Of a stretch of DNA of 5,898 bases, positions 1 through 5,419 are shown one piece after another. This DNA is from Rickettsiales bacterium (GTDB lineage: Bacteria; Pseudomonadota; Alphaproteobacteria; Rs-D84; CACZYB01), in assembly GCA_031288035.1 (NCBI GenBank), contig JAITSG010000086.1, positions 1 through 5,898 on the forward strand, in the 5' to 3' direction. A program made the position numbers and the translations under genes. The notes under the pieces were generated by a model. It saw nothing but the letters and a program-made list of their open reading frames with translations, made no database searches and had not been told where the DNA came from. Every line of letters begins with the position of its first letter. The first letter of the stretch is position 1.

Positions 1-54
1 TTTCGACAGGACGCTAATAGCAGATGAGTTCGAGCGCGCGACGGAAGCGGCAGC

Positions 55-1005
55 CTAGACAAGCTGCCTTAGCATCGTGCCGTTTCCGACGTATTCCATG
101 AAGTCCCGGAACATCGGGCAGCTTTGCTTGCTTGCGCAGAAAATGCATCCGCGATAGTCCGCCGGCGCGGAGGCGGCGTGCGAGAAATCCATATCTATCG
201 CCTTGACCACCTCCTCGAAGTCGCCGAGCCAGTCCGGGCGGATATAGCTCAGCACCAGCCGGGCCACGCCGCCATCCCGACCGAACAGGCGGACGGAGAT
301 CTCGTCCCTGCCTTCTATAATCCAGCGCCGGCCCAGCCTCCGTCCCTCGGCCACGCATATAGGCGCGTCGGAGGATATGTGGAGCAGCTTCGGCACGGCG
401 CCCAGCGCCTCCTTTACGTCGAGCCGGACCTCGCGGAAGCTCCTCGGATATCCGCTCGGCCGCGTGGAACCCGGCAATATCAGGCTGAAATGCGACGCGC
501 GGGCCGGAGCCTTCGCCGCGTAAGCGGAAATGCCAAGCCTTATTCCGTCGTCGAACCCGTCGGGCAGGAGCAACTTCGCCTTTGGCGCGGCGGGCATCTC
601 CCACGCGGTATCGGACACGCGTCTGGCCCCGGCAATCTTAGCCTCCTCCGGCACGCCGGAGATCTCAAGCATTACGTCCTTTTCACCGGACAGTACCTCG
701 ATTGCTATGTCGACGCGGCTCCCGGCCCTGACATAATCCGCCGATATGAACGGCCCGGCCGCCAGCTTGCCCCGCGAAAAATGCACGTTGGCCGCGACCT
801 CGGGCAGACCGGCGCGCGGGAATATCAAAAGGAACTGGAACGACCTTACGCCGTCTTGCGCCTCTATCTTGCTTTCCCGGCTCGCGTTCCACAGGTTGTG
901 CCGGGCCACGCCCTCGGCAAGCGAAACGCCGGAATTCGGGAAATACGCCAGGAACCGCTCCGGCAGCCCGTCCGGGAAACGCAGGCTATTCAGATAAAGC
1001 TCCAT
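55..1005 (-). CDS. Hypothetical protein, 316 aa, with C-terminal Cys cluster
   Basis: I do not recognise this family. The frame starts at ATG 1005, preceded by a strong purine-rich SD (GGGGAGGGAC directly before the ATG), and ends with TAG at 55-57. It lies 40 bases downstream of the M23 peptidase gene on the same strand, so co-transcription is likely. No signal peptide or membrane segment is visible. The protein begins MELYLNSLRFPDGLP and looks like a mixed alpha/beta soluble protein. It has only four cysteines: C217, and C287, C290 and C296 near the C-terminus (C-x2-C-x5-C). This spacing suggests a metal or Fe-S site, but I see no nuclease or radical-SAM motifs. The overlapping plus-strand reading (124-1032) is Arg/His/Pro-rich, has no comparable start site and is judged a shadow. 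Confidence is high that this is a gene and nil on function. Confidence 0.8.
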   Translation of the reverse strand: MELYLNSLRFPDGLPERFLAYFPNSGVSLAEGVARHNLWNASRESKIEAQDGVRSFQFLLIFPRAGLPEVAANVHFSRGKLAAGPFISADYVRAGSRVDIAIEVLSGEKDVMLEISGVPEEAKIAGARRVSDTAWEMPAAPKAKLLLPDGFDDGIRLGISAYAAKAPARASHFSLILPGSTRPSGYPRSFREVRLDVKEALGAVPKLLHISSDAPICVAEGRRLGRRWIIEGRDEISVRLFGRDGGVARLVLSYIRPDWLGDFEEVVKAIDMDFSHAASAPADYRGCIFCASKQSCPMFRDFMEYVGNGTMLRQLV

Positions 1006-1045
1006 GTCCCTCCCCCCTCGCGGGAATGGTAGGGCGCGGGAACCT

Positions 1046-2464
1046 TCATTTCAATAGGAATATAGGCTGGGCCTGGTTTTGGCCGCGCGACACGAGGACG
1101 GAGGCGAGGGCGTTGGCTATGCCCACAACGTCCTCGTCGTCGAGAAGGGGCAGGAATTCGGCCTTCGGATTCGCAGCGACGTAGGCGAACCTGGTGTCGG
1201 CCCTGCTGCGCGAAACCACAAAGCGGTCCATGTCGGACTGCGACAGCCGGCTTATAGACGGAAGCTTCACCGCGAGCGGGTTGACGGCCCTGCCGTCGCG
1301 GTAGATCTCGTAATGCAGGTGCGGGCCGGTAGAAAGCCCGGTCGAGCCCACGAAGCCTATAATCTGGCCCTGGCTCACGCGAGAGCCGACGCCCACCCCG
1401 GACTTGAACGCGCTTAGGTGCCCGTAGGCCGTGGAGTAGGTCCCGTTGTGCTTTATCCGTATATATCTGCCGTAATCGCCGCGCCATCCCCGGCTTACCA
1501 CCACGCCGCTTCCGCCAGCGGGTACCGGCGCGCCGTACGGCGCCGCGAAGTCGACGCCCTGGTGCGCGCGGGAGAAACCGAGTATCGGGTGGCGGCGCAT
1601 CCCGAATTTCGACGATATGCGCGCGCCGTTTATAGGAGTCTTCTTTATAGTCTTGCTCGCCCCGTCGCCGTTCTCGTTGTAATACGCGACCTGACCGGAC
1701 GAGTTCTCGAATCGGTAGAGCCTAAGCCTGCCCTTGCGCGCACCCATGTCGAACGACGCGTAGATAAGATCGCCGGGGCCGAGATATTCGCCGTCCGAAG
1801 AATACAGCCGCTCGTAGAGGACATCGAACCGGTCGCCGGGATGGACGTCGCGCTCGAAGTCTATGTCGAACGAGAAAATCTCGTAAAACTTGTCTATTAT
1901 GTTGTACGGAATGCCCTTGGCGGTCGCGGCCTCGATAAGGCTCGTCCCCTTGGAAATCTCTCCGCCGGACACGGCCAGGAGAGAACGCACGCGCCGCTTG
2001 TCCTCGCTCACCACGAATCCCCCGTCGTTATGGATCGCGCGGACGGCATAGACGGGAGAGCGGATTATCTCAAGCGAAACCAGCCGGGATTTCAAATCGC
2101 CGCCGTCCGAGACATTCGGCACGAATTCGACCTTGAGCCGGTCGGAGCCGGCCTGGAGGTCGCGCATCTTGATAAGGGGCTTCAGACTCTGGCTGACCTC
2201 GTGTATGTCGCGGTATTCTATGCCCAGCGAACCAAGCACTGACGCCGCGGTGTCGCCGGGGGAAATGTCGAGCGTAGCGCTCCTGATCCCGGTCATCATC
2301 CCGCCGAAAACGGCGTCGAACTGCGCGGAAAGCAGTGGCTTGGCCCCCTTGGACGCCCCGGACGAGTGGGACAGCACGGCCACGGCCGCAATAAAAAAGC
2401 CGCACAGGAAAATGGAAAATCTTTTCTTGCGCAAGGCTCCGCGCTTTTCGTAGCGAATAATCAT
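1046..2464 (-). CDS. M23 family zinc metallopeptidase (MepM/Csd3-like murein endopeptidase)
   Basis: This is a peptidoglycan endopeptidase expected to cut stem-peptide cross-links in the periplasm during wall growth. Its 472 residues compare with about 440 in E. coli MepM. Residues 1-14 are basic, and about 15-33 (FSIFLCGFFIAAVAVL) form a signal anchor or signal peptide. Residues 65-115 (ISPGDTAASVLGSLGI...) match the LysM/OapA-like N-terminal module of this family. Residues 165-260 match the Csd3/MepM middle domain, including IDFERDVHPGDRFDVLYE. The M23 (LytM) domain spans about 280-400. H301 and D305 (HQGVD) plus H384 (in HLHYE, 382-386) are the zinc ligands; H349 and H382 are the expected catalytic histidines. 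All are present, so the enzyme should be active. A 70-residue tail follows the domain, and I do not recognise it. The start at 2464 has an AGGGA SD (2473-2469) that overlaps the sufE stop codon, 7 bases away, which suggests translational coupling. Confidence 0.93.
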   Translation of the reverse strand: MIIRYEKRGALRKKRFSIFLCGFFIAAVAVLSHSSGASKGAKPLLSAQFDAVFGGMMTGIRSATLDISPGDTAASVLGSLGIEYRDIHEVSQSLKPLIKMRDLQAGSDRLKVEFVPNVSDGGDLKSRLVSLEIIRSPVYAVRAIHNDGGFVVSEDKRRVRSLLAVSGGEISKGTSLIEAATAKGIPYNIIDKFYEIFSFDIDFERDVHPGDRFDVLYERLYSSDGEYLGPGDLIYASFDMGARKGRLRLYRFENSSGQVAYYNENGDGASKTIKKTPINGARISSKFGMRRHPILGFSRAHQGVDFAAPYGAPVPAGGSGVVVSRGWRGDYGRYIRIKHNGTYSTAYGHLSAFKSGVGVGSRVSQGQIIGFVGSTGLSTGPHLHYEIYRDGRAVNPLAVKLPSISRLSQSDMDRFVVSRSRADTRFAYVAANPKAEFLPLLDDEDVVGIANALASVLVSRGQNQAQPIFLLK

Positions 2465-2471
2465 AACGTCC

Positions 2472-2858
2472 CTATTGTACCATATTCCTTATGCTTTGTA
2501 AAATCGATTTTAGGCCGACCTGGCGCGCCGCGGAAAGAAAGGCGGCGAACTCCATGCCGCCAAGCGTCTCTCCGGTATCCATGGCGCGTATCTGCTCCCC
2601 GGACTTGCCGTCGAACATGACGCGCAGGACGTACAGGAGCCCGCGCACTATCGCCGCATCGGAGGCGAAGTCGAAGCGGTATACGCCGCCCTCCTCCCTC
2701 GCCCTCATCCAGACCTTCGACGCGCAGCCGGGAACCAGATCGCGCTCCTCGCGGTCGAATTCCGGCAGGAGCCGGCCGAGCTCTATCAAATACGCGAACT
2801 TGTCCTCCGCAGAGGCGGCAACATCGAAATTGTCCGTTATTTCTTGCAGGTTAGCCAT
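2472..2858 (-). CDS. sufE: SufE family sulfur acceptor protein for Fe-S cluster assembly
   Basis: SufE takes persulfide sulfur from the cysteine desulfurase SufS and passes it to the SufBCD scaffold in the cytoplasm. The 128-residue length is close to E. coli SufE (138). The single cysteine, C45, sits in VPGCASKVW, which matches the family's G-C-x-S-x-V-W active-site loop. Downstream are the usual GLLYVL segment (residues 73-78) and the C-terminal LSAARQVGLKSILQSIRN helix typical of SufE. The frame is open far upstream (to 3713), but that part is antisense to lpxK. MANLQEI at 2858 is the first start that gives a family-length protein and avoids the lpxK gene. There is no SD before it, and the putative promoter lies so close that the message may be leaderless. 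The M23 gene follows after 7 bases. No sufS or sufBCD is present in the window. Confidence 0.93.
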   Translation of the reverse strand: MANLQEITDNFDVAASAEDKFAYLIELGRLLPEFDREERDLVPGCASKVWMRAREEGGVYRFDFASDAAIVRGLLYVLRVMFDGKSGEQIRAMDTGETLGGMEFAAFLSAARQVGLKSILQSIRNMVQ

Positions 2859-2872
2859 AGTTGTTATATAAT
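2844..2872 (+). promoter_or_regulatory. Sigma70-type promoter for lpxK
   Basis: TTGCAG (2844-2849), a 17-base spacer and a perfect TATAAT (2867-2872) predict transcription from about 2879. This lies upstream of ATG 2892 and downstream of the alternative in-frame ATG at 2844, so the longer reading would not be transcribed from it. The -35 lies within codons 4-5 of sufE on the other strand. Confidence 0.65.
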
Positions 2873-2897
2873 TACCCAAGAAAACCGGAAAATGCAA
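2868..2897 (-). promoter_or_regulatory. Possible sufE promoter
   Basis: On the minus strand, TTGCAT (2897-2892) is followed 18 bases later by AATTAT (2873-2868) inside the AT-rich run TAATTATATAAC. The -35 reuses the lpxK start codon region. The -10 is only a 4/6 match and its exact register is uncertain. Transcription would begin about 3 bases before the sufE ATG, consistent with the missing SD and a leaderless message. Confidence 0.35.
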
Positions 2898-3830
2898 GAG
2901 CCAAAATATTTTTTTTGTCGCGGACTTGTTTCGTTCGCCCTGCTGCCTCTGTCGTGGATATGGACGGCGGCGGACTTGGCCCGCCGCCGCATGGCGCGCC
3001 CGCACAGGCCCAAGGCCCGCGTGATATGCGTCGGAAACGCCGTGCTTGGCGGCGCTGGCAAGACCCCGATCGCCATAGAAATCGCTAGGACGCTCCTGTC
3101 CCTCGGGAAAAAAGTCGCGGTAATCATGCGCGGATACCGCGGGCGCCTGAACGGCCCCCTTATCGTGCGCGCGGAGCATGCCGCCGCGGACGTGGGCGAC
3201 GAGGCCAAGATGATATCGGAAATCCTGCCCGGAGCCATAGTGGCCATAGGCGCGAACCGCGGGGATGTCGCCCGCCTTGTCGAAAACAGGGTCGACGCGA
3301 TAGTAATGGACGACGGGCTGCAAAACTATACCATCGCCAAAGACTTTTCCATATGCGTGTTCGACGCGAAGGCCGGAATAGGAAACGGACGCGTGTTCCC
3401 GGCCGGGCCTTTGCGCCAGCCTCTGGCGGCCGCCCTTCGCGCTTCGGACGCGCTCGTCGTCATGAACGGACGCCTGCCGCGGCTTCCCGACGCAATAGAG
3501 GCGCAAACGGAACCGGATTTCGATTTCGCCCCGTACCGCGGCAAAAAAACCGTGGCCTTCGCCGGCATAGGCAAGCCGGGAAAGTTCTTCGACATGCTTG
3601 CCAAAAACGGCGTAAGGCTTGTAAAAACAAAGGCCTTCCCCGATCACCATGCCTATTCGGAACGGGACATCGCCGGGCTTTTCAAGGACGGGCTTCCCGT
3701 GCTTACGACGCAAAAGGATTTCGTGAAGCTTCCGCCCGCCGCGCGTGCAAAAGCCGTTCCCGTGCCGATAAGGGTGCGCGGACTGGACGCCCTTTTGCGC
3801 AAGATATCGGCCCTTTTAAAAAATATTTGA
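2892..3830 (+). CDS. lpxK: Tetraacyldisaccharide 4'-kinase (lipid A biosynthesis)
   Basis: LpxK phosphorylates the 4' position of the tetraacyl disaccharide 1-phosphate to make lipid IVA, at the cytoplasmic face of the inner membrane. The protein has 312 residues (family about 310-340). An N-terminal hydrophobic helix (about 7-26, FFCRGLVSFALLPLSWIWTA) is the membrane anchor. A Walker A P-loop lies at 49-59 (GNAVLGGAGKTP, K57). Further LpxK signatures are MRGYRG (79-84), VGDEAKM (101-107), MDDGLQN (139-145, with the catalytic Asp region), FPAGPLRQPL (169-178), FPDHHAYS (249-256) and TTQKDFVKL (272-280). N145 replaces the His found in gammaproteobacterial DDGFQH; I recall Asn here in alphaproteobacterial LpxK. 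I chose ATG 2892 over 2844 because 2844 coincides with the -35 box and adds a 16-residue non-homologous stretch. No clear SD precedes it, and the predicted leader is only about 12 bases. It is divergent from sufE. Confidence 0.95.
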   Translation: MQEPKYFFCRGLVSFALLPLSWIWTAADLARRRMARPHRPKARVICVGNAVLGGAGKTPIAIEIARTLLSLGKKVAVIMRGYRGRLNGPLIVRAEHAAADVGDEAKMISEILPGAIVAIGANRGDVARLVENRVDAIVMDDGLQNYTIAKDFSICVFDAKAGIGNGRVFPAGPLRQPLAAALRASDALVVMNGRLPRLPDAIEAQTEPDFDFAPYRGKKTVAFAGIGKPGKFFDMLAKNGVRLVKTKAFPDHHAYSERDIAGLFKDGLPVLTTQKDFVKLPPAARAKAVPVPIRVRGLDALLRKISALLKNI

Positions 3831-3836
3831 AAGCAT

Positions 3837-3864
3837 TTGACAAAAATAATAATAACATTATATT
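3837..3864 (+). promoter_or_regulatory. Strong sigma70-type promoter for the 3917 gene
   Basis: A perfect TTGACA (3837-3842), a 16-base A/T-rich spacer and TATATT (3859-3864, 5/6 match) lie 7 bases after the lpxK stop. Predicted transcription starts near 3871, giving a leader of about 46 bases. No terminator hairpin separates lpxK from this promoter, so read-through from lpxK is also possible. Confidence 0.7.
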
Positions 3865-3916
3865 TGTGCCTACATTGCCAACAAGCGGCCTAAAAACGCC
3901 CGAAAAAAGGAATAAA

Positions 3917-5170
3917 ATGACAAAAGACGGGAAAATATCGCGCGACGCGATAAGCCTTATCACCGACAACGGGACGTACGCCGGCTATACGACCGCCGTG
4001 AACTCCATGGCCGCCGCTTACGACCGCGAGGCCGAGGCCGTCGCAATAACCGATATAGACGCCGACGGGAGCAAGCTTAGAACGCGCGAAGGCCTGCTCG
4101 CCGCGCCGGCCAACCGCGCAGCGATCGAGGCCATAACCTTTGCCATAAAAGACAACGACGAGGACCGCTGCATAGACATACTGGCCGCCGGGCCCCACGG
4201 CCTTAGGTTCGTAATAGACGCATCCATGCACAACCCCTCCATCTATAAGGCCGCGAGCGCGGGAAAGCTCCGCCTGGTCTATACGACCGAACAGTTCTAC
4301 GACGCCAAGCTTCCATGCTTCCCGGGCAAGGCCGTCATGCTGGTCAACGATTATACGAAAAAACAATATCTCTACGCCAACCCGAGCATTACCGACAGCG
4401 TGGAGTTCGTGGCCATGGATTCCATGCCGGCCGAGCCGAAATCCGCCATGGACGCACGCGCGGACAAGTTCATGGAACAAAACCGCGGCGGAGACGGCAT
4501 GCTGGACGCCGCGAAGCTCATGTCCGAATTCGGCGCGTCGACCGTAGCCTTCATGGGCGGCCAGATGAAGGATGCGGCGGGCAAGCCCATACGCCTGACA
4601 CCAGAGGCCTGCATAGACTTCGCGAACAGACTCGTAGTAGAATCGGGCGAGGGCAACATAATAGTCGGCACCCACGGGATCAGGACCTTCGCGGACGGCA
4701 TAATCCCGTTCGACTGCTTCCTGGGCGAGATGGCCATGAAACTGCCCGCCGACCGGAAAGCCGCCCTGTTCGGACGCGAATCGCACATGGTAAACGGCGA
4801 GCCCAAGCTTGTCGAAAGATTGTTCGTCCTGGGGGGCAAAAACATGTACAGCCTGGGTTTCTCGGGCGTGCCGTACAACGCGCTGCTCCGACACGCGGTC
4901 GAAAAGGGGATGGACGCCGTATATACCGCCGACCAGGCCCTAGGCGCAAAAGAATTCGAACGCCAGGGCGGCGACCCGGCCAGGTTCAGGTACGATTTCT
5001 GGCCCGTGAATTCTGCGGCGACAGAGCTGGCCAGCCGCGCGGTCATGGGTAAGATAGCCGCCGGCGAAAAAGTCCTGGATTCCGCCGAGGCCCTGGCCGA
5101 ATACGAAATGCGCAGGAAGTATGAAACGGCCCGCATACGCGCGCCGAACGGCCGCGAACGCGCCCTTTGA
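3917..5170 (+). CDS. Hypothetical protein, 417 aa; weak ELM1/GT-B-like resemblance
   Basis: I do not recognise this protein with confidence. The start at ATG 3917 has a good SD (AAGG at 3907-3910, six bases before) and its own promoter. The frame is open upstream to 3353, but that part overlaps lpxK out of frame. No signal peptide or membrane helix is visible, so it is probably cytoplasmic. It reads as two alpha/beta halves: an N-terminal part with ITDNGTYAGYTTA (15-27) and a C-terminal part with VAFMGGQ (210-216), NIIVGTHGIRT (247-257) and NMYSLGFSGVPYNALLRHAV (309-328) followed by DAVYTADQ (333-340). The order GG-loop, strand, then a helix before a TAD motif vaguely recalls the bacterial ELM1 (mitochondrial fission-like, GT-B fold) family. 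That is only a pattern impression. Its position after lpxK would fit an envelope role, but its separate promoter weakens that argument. It ends at an intrinsic terminator. Confidence 0.85.
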   Translation: MTKDGKISRDAISLITDNGTYAGYTTAVNSMAAAYDREAEAVAITDIDADGSKLRTREGLLAAPANRAAIEAITFAIKDNDEDRCIDILAAGPHGLRFVIDASMHNPSIYKAASAGKLRLVYTTEQFYDAKLPCFPGKAVMLVNDYTKKQYLYANPSITDSVEFVAMDSMPAEPKSAMDARADKFMEQNRGGDGMLDAAKLMSEFGASTVAFMGGQMKDAAGKPIRLTPEACIDFANRLVVESGEGNIIVGTHGIRTFADGIIPFDCFLGEMAMKLPADRKAALFGRESHMVNGEPKLVERLFVLGGKNMYSLGFSGVPYNALLRHAVEKGMDAVYTADQALGAKEFERQGGDPARFRYDFWPVNSAATELASRAVMGKIAAGEKVLDSAEALAEYEMRRKYETARIRAPNGRERAL

Positions 5171-5173
5171 ATT

Positions 5174-5201
5174 TCCGCCTGGACGCCCTCAGGCGGATTT
5201 T
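5174..5201 (+). terminator. Intrinsic terminator of the 3917 gene
   Basis: A perfect 8-bp stem, TCCGCCTG (5174-5181) with CAGGCGGA (5190-5197), encloses an 8-base loop and is followed by TTTT, four bases after the TGA stop. A third copy, TCCGCCT (5201-5207), can pair with the middle arm instead, giving a 7-bp stem with a TTT loop. Confidence 0.75.
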
Positions 5202-5206
5202 CCGCC

Positions 5207-5235
5207 TTGCATTTCCCCGCGGCCGGGGATATAAT
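5207..5235 (+). promoter_or_regulatory. Sigma70-type promoter for the structured RNA / Cys-rich gene
   Basis: TTGCAT (5207-5212), an exact 17-base spacer and a perfect TATAAT (5230-5235) predict a start near 5242. The spacer holds a GC-rich dyad: CCCCG (5215-5219), CGGC, CGGGG (5224-5228). This could be an operator or simply a stiff spacer. The -35 overlaps the last base of the terminator repeat. The same TTGCA-type -35 occurs at the lpxK promoter. Confidence 0.7.
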
Positions 5236-5241
5236 CTTGAT

Positions 5242-5403
5242 CGTACCCGAGAAGGTGCCGGACTTTAAGAAGCCCGTAGTATGACATAAAAATACATCAG
5301 TACACTCCCGCCGGGGGAGTCTTTGGCGTATGTTCAGGGAGAAATCCTAAAGGCCAGAGAAGTTGTATCATACTACAATTTCTTAACTCCCCGCCTTTTC
5401 CCG
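5242..5403 (+). ncRNA. Candidate structured RNA, 6S RNA-like (or structured leader)
   Basis: The transcript predicted from the 5207-5235 promoter folds into a long irregular hairpin. I see 5249-5257 with 5392-5400 (9 bp, two G-U), 5260-5262 with 5388-5390 (3 bp), 5265-5271 with 5380-5386 (7 bp) and 5276-5284 with 5368-5376 (9 bp), separated by small internal loops. Inside are an A-rich 5' bubble strand (5285-5293), an apical stem-loop (about 5294-5333, including ACTCCC 5304-5309 with GGGAGT 5315-5320) and a 3' bubble strand with a 4-bp GAAA-loop hairpin (5337-5348). This closing stem, asymmetric central bubble and apical stem match the known layout of 6S RNA, which binds the sigma70 RNA polymerase holoenzyme. 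The length of about 160 nt also fits. No intrinsic terminator follows, so the RNA would need processing, or it is a 5' leader of the gene at 5420. I cannot confirm 6S from primary sequence. Confidence 0.5.
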
Positions 5404-5415
5404 AAAAGCGGAGGG
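5387..5415 (+). promoter_or_regulatory. Hairpin sequestering the SD of the Cys-rich gene
   Basis: The SD GGAGGG (5410-5415) sits four bases before ATG 5420. An upstream anti-SD can pair with it: TTTT (5396-5399) with AAAA (5404-5407) around a CCCG loop, extended by C5395-G5408, G5393-C5409, C5392-G5410, C5391-G5411, C5389-G5413, T5388-G5414 and C5387-G5415. C5394 is bulged and C5390/A5412 is mismatched. The same upstream strand is used in the long-range closing stem, so the two folds exclude each other. Confidence 0.45.
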
Positions 5416-5419
5416 AATT

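Noticed and set aside
1..54. Terminator or next gene after the 316-residue gene
   Set aside because: No hairpin with a T-run and no minus-strand ATG, GTG or TTG start in these 54 bases.
14..604. Minus-strand 196-residue frame
   Set aside because: Very Arg/Gly-rich out-of-frame shadow within the 316-residue gene.
124..1032. Long plus-strand open frame opposite the 316-residue gene
   Set aside because: Arg/His/Pro-rich product without domain features or a good SD. The minus-strand frame has a strong SD and fits the operon.
2844..2891. Alternative lpxK start 16 codons upstream
   Set aside because: It lies at the -35 box of the predicted promoter, overlaps sufE, and adds residues not typical of LpxK.
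2859..3713. N-terminal extension of the sufE frame (antisense to lpxK)
   Set aside because: It is the complement of lpxK. SufE homology begins only at 2858 and the length then matches the family.
3353..3916. Upstream extension of the 417-residue gene
   Set aside because: It overlaps lpxK out of frame, is Arg-rich, and crosses the TTGACA/TATATT promoter. The SD-backed ATG is at 3917.
3890..5136. Minus-strand frames (3890-4894 and 4372-5136) opposite the 417-residue gene
   Set aside because: Mirror frames in GC-rich DNA without start sites or recognisable domains.
5304..5324. ACTCCC/GGGAGT hairpin followed by CTTT as a terminator
   Set aside because: The T-run is only three bases and the hairpin fits as the apical stem of the larger fold.
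5242..5403. SRP RNA, tmRNA or RNase P RNA as identity of the structured region
   Set aside because: Their conserved sequence motifs are not present, and the simple rod-like fold does not match.
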